From positions 62,001 to 126,000 of the forward strand of contig NZ_JAGGLL010000010.1 in assembly GCF_017874425.1 (NCBI RefSeq): a stretch of 64,000 bases of DNA, read 5' to 3'. Below are positions 44,686 through 53,179 of this stretch, one piece after another. Position 1 is the first letter of the stretch; each line of letters begins with the position of its first letter. The position numbers were made by a program, and so were the translations under genes. The notes below the pieces were generated by a model. That model was not told where the DNA came from. It was given only the letters and a program-made list of their open reading frames with translations, and did not search any database. The DNA is from Clostridium punense (lineage in GTDB: Bacteria; Bacillota; Clostridia; Clostridiales; Clostridiaceae).

Positions 44686-46689
44686 CTACAATTTAAATTT
44701 ATCAACTACTAGTTCTGAATCCTTATTTAAGTACGCATGCACCTGTCTATAAGATTCATCTAATATCGTTTCTTTTTCTCCAATTATAATTTTAGTATTC
44801 AGATGAGCTACACTGCAATATATATGTCCTTCTTTTGAAACCGCCAGTACCGTTCCCACACCAGTAGGCGCACCTACCGTCTTAGCCTCAATTTTCCCTT
44901 TTGCCCTTAGAACCCCACCTTTTGCAGTACTATTTTCATTACCAGTAAATATAAGTTCATTCATAGCTGTTATATAGGACTTATATACACCTTTACCAGT
45001 AATTATTATATCACCTGAACATTCAACATTTGAATCTTGTACATAATTGAGAGTTATGTTTGACAAAACCTCACCATAACCACTCATAGTTACTATTTTT
45101 TCACTAATTAATTCTTCGATGTATTTTATTTCTTTATAATCATTTATCTTTGAGAAATATGCATCTGATAATTTTTCACTTATCATTCTAAAAACTTTAT
45201 TTTGCGTGTCCTTTAAAATATACATATACTTTAAGGTGTTGTTAACATCACTCTTAAATGTTCGAAATTTGCTATCTATTATATTTTTCATTAAAGCTGC
45301 ATCTGATATATTTTGTGTGGCAAATTTACTGTTTTTCACCTGCTCTATAACTTTGTTAAATTCATGCAAAGTATTAGCTAAAACTTTCAATGACTCATTG
45401 TACTTTAATACTTCAACGAATCCACTTCCAGCTACAATTGAAGATGAAATTACATTCCCCTTAATATTAACATCACTTCCAGCCTTCAAAATAGCTCTAA
45501 ACACATTTGAGTTTATAAAAAGAGAATTACCCGACTCAACACTCATACCTTCTTTAACATCACCAAAGATTATAACATCTCCAATAAAATGAATATTTCC
45601 CGTTTTTATATCTACATCACTCATAATTTTATGAACATTGTGTACTGAAAAGATGTTTCCCTTAACTTGTGGCTTACCATCCATAGTAGCAACGATGATA
45701 TTGCTATCAACTAGTTCGCATCCCTCTTTAGCTATTATATCTTTGACTTTTCTTTTTTTACCAGGAATAACTTGTCCAAAAACATTCATGCCAGAAACAC
45801 CATCGTGTCCGACAATCCTTTTGCACAAACAATCGCCTTTTTTTATACTTGCTATATTTCCAATAGATTTAAAATCTACATTTCCGGAATCGTCTAAGTC
45901 AAACTCATTGGTAGCATGTTGCTTAAAACAAATTTCAACAATATCATCTTCTGCGGGTATTGAGGGTTTAGCTTGTGCAACTAACACATTATTTACATCC
46001 TTTGAGTTGCTACATTTTTTTATATTATCCAAACAATATCCATAATTAATACCTTTGCTTTTTAGCGCAGTCATAATATCCTTATCAGTATACAAAGCAG
46101 GATATTTTTCTTCAATCACCACTGAATTTAGCACTACACTTCTACTTTCTTTAACATCTTGAAGTCCATAAATTATTTCCGGAGTATATTTTATAGAAAT
46201 ATAACATTCCATTTTATCTTCAGATATTGATATATTCATCTCACGTTTTGCTTCATTGCTTTCAAATTCTATATCAATTTGACTTTTGCTAGTTACGGAA
46301 ACTTTTCCTACAACATCTTTTCCATCGACTTTTAAGCTAACCCCTTTCCCCTTAGAGATAGTCACTTCTTCCCCTGAAATTGCTGGATCATTTATTATAA
46401 GTTTCCCCTCTTTAATAACAGCTGTTCCAGTTCCACCCTCTAACACATCTGTATACTTACCTTCTTGAACTTCACCATGCGTTTTTCCCGAAATTTCTTC
46501 ACTACTATAGTATGTATCTCCGTCCTCTTGTGACTCAACATTCACAATAATACAAATTTTTTTTTTGAAAATACCCTTTTTATCACTAATAACTTTGTAT
46601 ATCAGTTCCCCTTTAGGTATGCTAAGTGCATTGCTAGCTTGCTCTAAACAGTCCTCTAAATTTCTACCTTGAAAATTGTATTCCATCAC
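44686..46689 (-). CDS. fapA: FapA family (DUF342) polymer-forming protein
   Basis: 667 residues, no signal peptide. An N-terminal Jag-N-like domain (about 1-55, FQGRNLEDCLEQASNAL), then the FapA/DUF342 core with beta-helix repeats (IKGNVISSSIVAGSG). The GTG at 46689 (GGGAGG 8 nt upstream) or the ATG next to it is the start. DUF342 proteins have been linked to flagellar assembly and cell-surface functions, but the mechanism is unclear. First gene of the che operon, behind a SigD-type promoter. Confidence 0.88.
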   Translation of the reverse strand: MMEYNFQGRNLEDCLEQASNALSIPKGELIYKVISDKKGIFKKKICIIVNVESQEDGDTYYSSEEISGKTHGEVQEGKYTDVLEGGTGTAVIKEGKLIINDPAISGEEVTISKGKGVSLKVDGKDVVGKVSVTSKSQIDIEFESNEAKREMNISISEDKMECYISIKYTPEIIYGLQDVKESRSVVLNSVVIEEKYPALYTDKDIMTALKSKGINYGYCLDNIKKCSNSKDVNNVLVAQAKPSIPAEDDIVEICFKQHATNEFDLDDSGNVDFKSIGNIASIKKGDCLCKRIVGHDGVSGMNVFGQVIPGKKRKVKDIIAKEGCELVDSNIIVATMDGKPQVKGNIFSVHNVHKIMSDVDIKTGNIHFIGDVIIFGDVKEGMSVESGNSLFINSNVFRAILKAGSDVNIKGNVISSSIVAGSGFVEVLKYNESLKVLANTLHEFNKVIEQVKNSKFATQNISDAALMKNIIDSKFRTFKSDVNNTLKYMYILKDTQNKVFRMISEKLSDAYFSKINDYKEIKYIEELISEKIVTMSGYGEVLSNITLNYVQDSNVECSGDIIITGKGVYKSYITAMNELIFTGNENSTAKGGVLRAKGKIEAKTVGAPTGVGTVLAVSKEGHIYCSVAHLNTKIIIGEKETILDESYRQVHAYLNKDSELVVDKFKL

Positions 46690-46847
46690 CCATGATTCCT
46701 CCCATTAAATATATTATTTAGAATCATAAAGTTAAAACGAATTATCAGACCATAAAAATACAATTTACGTAATTTAATATTAACCCTTAATTACAAAAGT
46801 TATAATTCAAACGTAGTAAACTCTCATATTTGTACTTATATATTTAA

Positions 46848-46874
46848 TTATCGTCAAAATTCGTCCTTACTTTA
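46848..46874 (-). promoter_or_regulatory. SigD-type promoter of the fapA-che operon
   Basis: Minus strand TAAA (46874-46871), 15-nt spacer beginning GTAAGG, GACGATAA (46855-46848). Seven of eight -10 positions match GCCGATAA. About 160 nt before fapA and 9 bp from the end of the aminotransferase gene. Confidence 0.78.
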
Positions 46875-46882
46875 TGTTTTTT

Positions 46883-47704
46883 TTATAGAAACTCATTAAA
46901 TCCCCCTAAATTTTTTATGATTAATTCGTCAAATTTACGAATTATTTTTTTAACAACTTCATTTTGAACAGACTTATACTTTACACCCTCTAACTCGCTT
47001 ATAGGTAATACCTTTGGAGATGTTCCAGAAATAAACAAAGCATCAAGGTTATTTATTTCCTTATGATGAATACTTTCTTCCAAAACTTCTAGACCAGCAA
47101 CTTCACAAACCTTTATTATAAGTTTTCTAGTGACACCTGGTAGTACAGTTTCTAAAGGCGCTGTATACACTTTACTTCCCTTTACCATAAATATGTTGCT
47201 TCTACTCCCCTCTGTTATATAACCTTCTTTATTTACAAGAATAGCTTCATAACTATGAGTTTTCGTTAAAATTTTATCTATTTCTTCTCTAAAGGTTTTA
47301 TTAACGATTTTAGCATTTGGGTTTTCTCTTTCCCCAAAGTAGAACAAAGTTTTTACCCCATTATCATACATTTCCTTTGTTGGGTAGCTATGTTTTACGC
47401 TATAAACTAAAATATTTTCCTCATCTAAAATTAGCTTCACATTTCCATCTTCTACGGAATTCTCTTGAATTAGTTTTAAAATACTCTCTCTCATATGCTT
47501 TTCTGAAAAGTTCACAGTTAAATTTGCTAAAGCTATAGAATTATCTAATCTCTCAAAATGCTCTTTTAAAAATAGAGGCGTCTTATCTATAACCCTAATA
47601 ACTTCATACAATAACTTTTTAGATTTAGGATAAAAGACATCAAATTCCTTGGACTCCTTAACTTCTCCATTATAAATAAAAAACTTATTTATACATTCAC
47701 CCAT
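46883..47704 (-). CDS. Class IV PLP-dependent aminotransferase
   Basis: 273 residues. The family motif EGYITEGSRSNIFMV and LPGVTRKLII are clear; the PLP lysine is probably in KIVNKTFRE. Branched-chain amino acid aminotransferases, D-amino acid aminotransferases and aminodeoxychorismate lyase (PabC) share this fold, and I cannot choose. No folate or amino acid genes are next to it. Transcribed alone on the minus strand. Confidence 0.85.
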   Translation of the reverse strand: MGECINKFFIYNGEVKESKEFDVFYPKSKKLLYEVIRVIDKTPLFLKEHFERLDNSIALANLTVNFSEKHMRESILKLIQENSVEDGNVKLILDEENILVYSVKHSYPTKEMYDNGVKTLFYFGERENPNAKIVNKTFREEIDKILTKTHSYEAILVNKEGYITEGSRSNIFMVKGSKVYTAPLETVLPGVTRKLIIKVCEVAGLEVLEESIHHKEINNLDALFISGTSPKVLPISELEGVKYKSVQNEVVKKIIRKFDELIIKNLGGFNEFL

Positions 47705-47840
47705 AGTAACACTTCCTTTTTTATGGCATAGAGGTATCGCCCTATTTAAAATCTATTTATTAAATTTTTATCATAATGTTAATCTACTCTTTTTCCTATT
47801 TATAGAGCACTTAATTATTAATGTGTAACCCTTGTTATTT

Positions 47841-48479
47841 TTATTTCCAACGCAAAATTTCTAATTCATGTTTTCCCTTATAATTAATTAAATAACCTTT
47901 TCCCACTAGGTTTAAAAGTGGCAAGTCTGCTAAGGAATCAGAAAACATAAGAGAATTTTTAAAATCTACTTCTATGTTATCTTTTTTCAGTTCCTCCATT
48001 AGCCTTTTAATTTTCTCCTCACCTTTACAATTGGCTCCATTTATAAGAGATTTAAATACTCCATTTTCCATCTTAAATCGAGTCCCAATAATTTTATCTA
48101 CTTCCTTAATATTATAAAGCTCACTTAAGTAAAACTCTCCCGAAGCAGAGATTAGATAAACTTTATATCCTTCACTCTTTAGTTTTTTAATCATATTAAT
48201 GGCATCTTCATAAAGTATAGTGCTTAACTTTTCTCTGTAAAAATCCTTTACAATTTTTTGAAGCTGTTTTTCTTCTACTCCATCTAGAAACCTCAAAAAT
48301 GCTTCCTTACTTTTTTTTTCATCATAAAACTTTATTCCATAAAGAAGTAAGGTGACTAGGTGCCTTGGAAGATGTTTAACCAGACTTGGATTTTTCTTTA
48401 ACATATACTTATACAGTTCAATAGAGGTTTCCTTTTTTGTTAAGGTAAAATCAATATCAAAAATCGCTAATCTTTCCAT
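47841..48479 (-). CDS. HAD superfamily IB phosphatase
   Basis: 212 residues. DIDFTLT at 8-14 gives the nucleophile D8 and acid D10; VYLISASGEFY holds motif II Ser; MFSDSLADLPLL holds motif IV acids. This is the phosphoserine phosphatase-like HAD-IB subfamily; substrate unknown. Confidence 0.88.
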   Translation of the reverse strand: MERLAIFDIDFTLTKKETSIELYKYMLKKNPSLVKHLPRHLVTLLLYGIKFYDEKKSKEAFLRFLDGVEEKQLQKIVKDFYREKLSTILYEDAINMIKKLKSEGYKVYLISASGEFYLSELYNIKEVDKIIGTRFKMENGVFKSLINGANCKGEEKIKRLMEELKKDNIEVDFKNSLMFSDSLADLPLLNLVGKGYLINYKGKHELEILRWK

Positions 48480-48611
48480 AAATAAGTACCACCTTTTAGT
48501 AATGAATAAGCTTTTTCACCAATTATCTTTGTAAGAATCTTAAATTCTAGCTAGCGCAGATTAAATATCACTCCTAAAAATATTCAACTTTTATACTTGT
48601 TATCATCTGCC

Positions 48612-48671
48612 TAACTAACGCTTCAGTTAGTTACTAACTTTTAAGTTAGCAACTAACTGAAGCGTTAGTTA
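48612..48671. repeat. 60-bp near-perfect palindrome
   Basis: Arms of 29 nt (48612-48640 and 48643-48671) match at 28 positions around a 2-nt centre. Each arm is itself partly palindromic (AACTAAC-GCTTCA-GTTAGTT), so a four-way or cloverleaf fold is possible. No T run follows on either strand. It lies between a terminator (48682-48706) and the HAD gene. Confidence 0.85.
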
Positions 48672-48681
48672 ATCATAGAAA

Positions 48682-48706
48682 AGAGTCGCTGAAATCCAAC
48701 GACTCT
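48682..48706 (-). terminator. Terminator after the DUF1292 gene
   Basis: Minus strand AGAGTCG, 11-nt loop, CGACTCT followed by TTTTCT. Begins 22 bp after the stop codon. Confidence 0.85.
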
Positions 48707-48728
48707 CCTTTGAACAAATTTCGGGTGA

Positions 48729-49082
48729 TTAATTACCTTCTGCTTCACTTTCAATTAATTGTTCATAATATGCTCTTGCAGCTTCATACTCTTCATCTTC
48801 TGGAACTACAAGCTCTCCAACTTCCTCATCACCAACAACTTTGAATAAATATATAGAACCATCATCTGGATTTTGCACTAAAGCATATTCATTTTCTTCA
48901 AAAAGGAATCCATCAACTATTTCGCATTGAATAGTATTGCCATTTTCATCCTCTAAATCAACTATTAATGCTTCATGTTCATGATCATGACATCCACAGC
49001 CACAATCTCCCTCTCCATGATGATGTTCATGTTCATGCTCATGATTTTCACCACAGCAGCAACCGTTCTTGTTTTCTTCCAT
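48729..49082 (-). CDS. DUF1292 family protein with His/Cys-rich N-terminus
   Basis: 117 residues, strongly acidic. The N-terminal 37 residues hold CCCGENHEHEHEHHHGEGD and CGCGCHDHEHE, a dense metal-binding sequence; residues 40-110 are the DUF1292 domain (FEENEYALVQNPDDGSIYLF). DUF1292 is common in clostridia and its role is unknown. The Cys/His tail is longer than in plain DUF1292 proteins and would suit nickel or zinc storage, which is my inference. Confidence 0.85.
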   Translation of the reverse strand: MEENKNGCCCGENHEHEHEHHHGEGDCGCGCHDHEHEALIVDLEDENGNTIQCEIVDGFLFEENEYALVQNPDDGSIYLFKVVGDEEVGELVVPEDEEYEAARAYYEQLIESEAEGN

Positions 49083-49430
49083 ATCAATTACCTCCTTAAG
49101 TAGTATGTCTTAATTGTACCCTTTATTTGCAAATATTAAAAGTACTTTTATATTATATTTTGGTAATTTTTATATATTCGCAGAAAAATTCACCATTTTT
49201 TCTTCATATTTATTATAATTCCTCAATAACAATCATATTATTTATGTTTTAAAAATTTAATTTAATTAAATTTTTAAAATAAATAAATTAAGCTACATAA
49301 CATAAATTATGAGCCTATTCATATAATTATAAATTCCAAAAGTGTTTCTCTATACCTTATATTTAAACCCTTACTAGGAATTAATAACAAAAGTAAAGAG
49401 GTAGCTTATTCGCTACCTCTTAATATTAAA
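49083..49430. other. AT-rich intergenic region
   Basis: Holds the PFOR terminator and, at 49251-49275, an AT-only palindrome with 12-bp arms (AAAAATTTAATT). Upstream of the DUF1292 gene no promoter stands out beyond general AT richness. No further gene is seen. Confidence 0.5.
49396..49421 (-). terminator. Terminator of the PFOR gene
   Basis: Minus strand AAGAGGTAGC, 6-nt loop, GCTACCTCTT, then TACTTTTGTT. It begins 9 bp after the stop codon at 49431. Confidence 0.88.
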
Positions 49431-52400
49431 TTATTGAGCTGCAAGTCTTCTATAAGATTCTAATCTGTCCATTGCATCTTTTTCTGTTTTAGCAAATAAT
49501 GCTTCAGCAGCTTCAGGGAACATTTTTGCAAGAGAAGCATATCTAACTTCTCCTAATAGATAATCTCTGAAGGATGCAGTTGGAGCTTTAGAGTCTAGTG
49601 TGAATGGATTCTTTCCTTGCTCTTTAAGCTCTGGATTGAATCTGTACATTCCCCAATATCCACATTCTACTGCTCTCTTAGCTTCTAATTGAGTACATCC
49701 CATACCATTCTTGATTCCATGGTTGATACATGGAGCATAAGCAATGATTAGTGATGGTCCTTTATAAGCCTCTGCTTCTCTTATAGCTTTAAGAGTTTGG
49801 TTTTGGTCAGCTCCCATAGAAATTTGAGCTACATAAACATATCCATAACTCATAGCCATCATTCCAAGATCTTTTTTCTTAGTTTGCTTTCCAGCAGCAG
49901 CAAATTTAGCTATTGCAGCAGTTGGAGTAGCTTTAGATGACTGTCCACCAGTGTTTGAGTAAACTTCTGTATCCATTACTAATACATTTATATCTTCTCC
50001 ACTAGCTAAAACGTGGTCAAGTCCACCGTATCCGATGTCATAAGCCCAACCATCTCCACCAAAGATCCACTGAGATCTCTTAACGAAGTAATCTTTGTTT
50101 TTATAAATTTCAGCAAGAGTAGCTGAAGTATTTTTAACTTCTTCAAGTAGTGGTAATACTGCCTTAGTAGCAGCCTTAGAACCTTCTGCATCATCTTTAT
50201 TTTCTAACCAGTTTGTAAATGCAGCTTTTAATTCTTCATTTACTCCCTCATTTATAACTTGTTCAACTAAATCTTTAAGCTTATCTCTTAATTGAGATAC
50301 TCCAAGATACATTCCAAGTCCAAACTCAGCATTATCTTCGAATAGTGAGTTAGCCCAAGCTGGACCTTTACCACACTCATTCTTAGTATATGGAGTTGCT
50401 GGAGCACTTGCTCCCCAAATTGATGAACAACCAGTTGCGTTGGCAATCATCATTCTATCTCCAAATAATTGAGTTATAAGTTTTACATAAGGAGTTTCTC
50501 CGCAACCTGCACAAGCACCTGAGAACTCTAAAAGTGGAGTTTCAAATTGGCTTCCTTTTACAGAAGAAACGTTCATTGGGTTTTCTCTCTTTGGTAAAGT
50601 TAAGCTAAACTCCCAGTTTGGTATTTGATTTCTTTGAGAATCTAATGGCTTCATAACTAAAGCTTTTTGCTTAGCTGGACATACTTGAGCACAGTTTCCA
50701 CATCCAGTACAGTCTTGAACTGATACTCCAATATGGAATCTTAAGCCTTCCATAGCTTTTCCACCTTTAGCTGCTTGATGTACTAAGCCTTCTGGTGCAT
50801 TTTTGTAATCTTCTTCTGTTCCAATGAATGGTCTTATTACTGCATGTGGACATACATAAGAACATTGGTTACATTGGATACAGTTTTCTGGCTGCCACTC
50901 AGGAACATTAACAGCAATCTCTCTCTTTTCAAAAGCAGAAGTTCCATGTTCAAAAGTACCATCTTCTATTCCTAGGAAAGCACTTACTGGAAGGCTATCC
51001 CCTTCTTGTCTATTCATAACTTCAACAATATTCTTAATGAAGTCTGGTTTTTCTTTTTTAACTGCTAGGTTATCATCTTCAGCAGTTTTCCAACTTTCTG
51101 GAACTTCAACTTTAACAACTGCATTGATACCAGCATCTATTGCTGCATTGTTCATTGCAACAACTTTTTCACCTTTTTTACCGTAAGAAGCTACAACAGC
51201 ATCTTTTAAGTACTTAACAGCGTCTTCTATTGGAATGATATTAGCTAGTTTAAAGAATGCAGCTTGGCATACCATGTTGATTCTTCCACCTAGTCCAACT
51301 TCATTAGCAATCTTAACAGCATCTATAGTGTAGAAGTTAATATTGTGGTTAGCAATATATCTCTTCATTTGTGCTGGCAAGTGTTTTTCTAATCCTTCAG
51401 CATCCCACATACAGTTTAGAAGGAAAGTTCCATTGTCTTTTATTCCTGCTAATACATCATAATTGTAAACATATGATTGGTTGTGGCAACCAACATAGTT
51501 TGCATGGTTAATTAGGTATGGTGATTTTATTGGTGATTTACCGAATCTTAAGTGAGAAACTGTTATACCACCTGATTTTTTAGAGTCATAAGAGAAGTAT
51601 GCTTGAGCATACATGTTTGTATGGTCTCCGATAATTTTAATAGCACTCTTATTAGCTCCTACTGTACCATCTGATCCTAATCCCCAGAATTTACACTCAA
51701 TAGTTCCTTCTGCAGTAGTTTGGATTGTTCTAGTTATTGGTAATGATGTATTTGTTACATCATCTTCTATACCAATTGTAAATCCATTCTTAAGTGCTTC
51801 CTCTTTTAAGTGATCAAATACAGCAACTATTTGTGATGGAGTTGTATCTTTTGATCCAAGTCCATATCTTCCACCAATGATTACTGGTCTTTCATCTCTA
51901 TCATAATAAGCATTTCTTATATCTTGATATAATGGTTCTCCAGCTGAACCTGGTTCTTTTGTTCTATCAAGCACAGCAACTTTTTTAACTGTTGAAGGCA
52001 TGTGTTTAAAGAAATGAGCAAGAGAGAATGGTCTATATAGACGAACTTTTAATAATCCTACTTTTTCTCCATTAGCCATTAAATAATCTATAGTTTCTTC
52101 TACTACATCACAAACTGATCCCATTGCAACGATTACTCTATCAGCATCTGGAGCACCATAGTAGTTAAATAGGTGATAGTCAGTACCTATCTCTTTATTT
52201 ATCATGTCCATGTACTTTTCTACTACTTCCGGAATAGCATTGTAGAATGGATTTGAAGCTTCTCTAGCTTGGAAGTATATGTCTGGATTTTGTGCTGTTC
52301 CTCTAGTTACTGGGTGTTCAGGACTTAATGCGTTGTTTCTAAATCTTTCAACTGCTTCTTTATTTAAAAACTTTTCTAAAGTTTCATAATCCCAAGCTTC

Positions 52401-52946
52401 TATTTTTTGAGTTTCATGGGAAGTTCTAAAACCATCAAAGAAGTTTAAGAAAGGAATTCTTCCTTCAATTGCAGCAAGGTGTGCTACTGGAGCTAAGTCC
52501 ATAACCTCTTGAACACTATTGTTTGCTAAAAGAGCAAATCCAGTTTGTCTAGCTGCCATTACGTCTTGATGATCACCGAATATTGATAATGCTTGAGCAG
52601 CTAGTGCTCTAGCACTTACATGTAAAACCCCTGGAAGTAATTCTCCAGCCATTTTATACATATTTGGTATCATTAATAATAAACCTTGTGAAGCTGTGAA
52701 TGTAGTAGTTAATGCACCAGCTTGAAGGGAACCGTGAACTGCACCTGCTGCTCCTGCCTCTGATTGCATTTCCATCATTCTAACAGTTTGTCCAAAAATA
52801 TTCTTTCTTCCTTGTGCTGCCCACTCATCACAGTGTTCAGCCATTGGTGAAGATGGAGTGATTGGATATATAGCCGCTACATCCGTATAAGCATAGGCTA
52901 CGTGTGCCGCCGCGGTATTTCCATCCATTGTTTTCATTTTTCTCAT
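49431..52946 (-). CDS. nifJ: Pyruvate:ferredoxin (flavodoxin) oxidoreductase, single chain
   Basis: 1171 residues from the ATG at 52946 (GAGGG upstream). All domains of homodimeric PFOR are present: N-terminal pyruvate-binding domain (AIYPITPSSPMAEHCDEWA), central domains, an insert with two [4Fe-4S] motifs (CIQCNQCSYVCP and CTGCGNCAQVCP), and the C-terminal TPP domain (GDGWAYDIGYGGLDH; SNTGGQSSKATPT) with a further cluster cysteine (CAGCGETPY). Oxidises pyruvate to acetyl-CoA and reduces ferredoxin, central to clostridial fermentation. A Rex-type operator lies 55 bp upstream. Confidence 0.97.
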   Translation of the reverse strand: MRKMKTMDGNTAAAHVAYAYTDVAAIYPITPSSPMAEHCDEWAAQGRKNIFGQTVRMMEMQSEAGAAGAVHGSLQAGALTTTFTASQGLLLMIPNMYKMAGELLPGVLHVSARALAAQALSIFGDHQDVMAARQTGFALLANNSVQEVMDLAPVAHLAAIEGRIPFLNFFDGFRTSHETQKIEAWDYETLEKFLNKEAVERFRNNALSPEHPVTRGTAQNPDIYFQAREASNPFYNAIPEVVEKYMDMINKEIGTDYHLFNYYGAPDADRVIVAMGSVCDVVEETIDYLMANGEKVGLLKVRLYRPFSLAHFFKHMPSTVKKVAVLDRTKEPGSAGEPLYQDIRNAYYDRDERPVIIGGRYGLGSKDTTPSQIVAVFDHLKEEALKNGFTIGIEDDVTNTSLPITRTIQTTAEGTIECKFWGLGSDGTVGANKSAIKIIGDHTNMYAQAYFSYDSKKSGGITVSHLRFGKSPIKSPYLINHANYVGCHNQSYVYNYDVLAGIKDNGTFLLNCMWDAEGLEKHLPAQMKRYIANHNINFYTIDAVKIANEVGLGGRINMVCQAAFFKLANIIPIEDAVKYLKDAVVASYGKKGEKVVAMNNAAIDAGINAVVKVEVPESWKTAEDDNLAVKKEKPDFIKNIVEVMNRQEGDSLPVSAFLGIEDGTFEHGTSAFEKREIAVNVPEWQPENCIQCNQCSYVCPHAVIRPFIGTEEDYKNAPEGLVHQAAKGGKAMEGLRFHIGVSVQDCTGCGNCAQVCPAKQKALVMKPLDSQRNQIPNWEFSLTLPKRENPMNVSSVKGSQFETPLLEFSGACAGCGETPYVKLITQLFGDRMMIANATGCSSIWGASAPATPYTKNECGKGPAWANSLFEDNAEFGLGMYLGVSQLRDKLKDLVEQVINEGVNEELKAAFTNWLENKDDAEGSKAATKAVLPLLEEVKNTSATLAEIYKNKDYFVKRSQWIFGGDGWAYDIGYGGLDHVLASGEDINVLVMDTEVYSNTGGQSSKATPTAAIAKFAAAGKQTKKKDLGMMAMSYGYVYVAQISMGADQNQTLKAIREAEAYKGPSLIIAYAPCINHGIKNGMGCTQLEAKRAVECGYWGMYRFNPELKEQGKNPFTLDSKAPTASFRDYLLGEVRYASLAKMFPEAAEALFAKTEKDAMDRLESYRRLAAQ

Positions 52947-53000
52947 TACAAGCAACCCTCTTTCTATAAAACATTTACTAACTTGTATGATTCATTGCAA

Positions 53001-53018
53001 TTGTTAAAACAGTAACAA
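53001..53018. promoter_or_regulatory. Rex operator upstream of PFOR
   Basis: TTGTTACTGTTTTAACAA on the minus strand matches the 18-bp Rex consensus TTGTTAA-N4-TTAACAA at 13 of 14 fixed positions. Rex senses the NADH/NAD ratio and represses fermentation genes. It lies 55-72 bp before the PFOR start, in promoter range. Confidence 0.78.
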
Positions 53019-53179
53019 CTTTTAGAATATTACTCATAATTGCAATATACACCACTTAAACTTCGGCCTTGTTCATTACCAAAGATTAACATGGCATTAC
53101 AATAAAATTATAACTCATATAAATTAAATTTCAAGTATTAAATTACATTTTGCAACAGCTTACATTGTGAAGTTTTTAA

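Noticed and set aside
46742-46767. Second SigD-like site TAAA-N14-TCTGATAA before fapA
   Set aside because: Weaker match and different spacing than the site at 46848-46874, which better explains the operon.
47705-47840. GGCGATACC...GCC hairpin before the aminotransferase as a T-box or riboswitch
   Set aside because: Only a 3-bp closing stem; no T-box or other conserved core is present.
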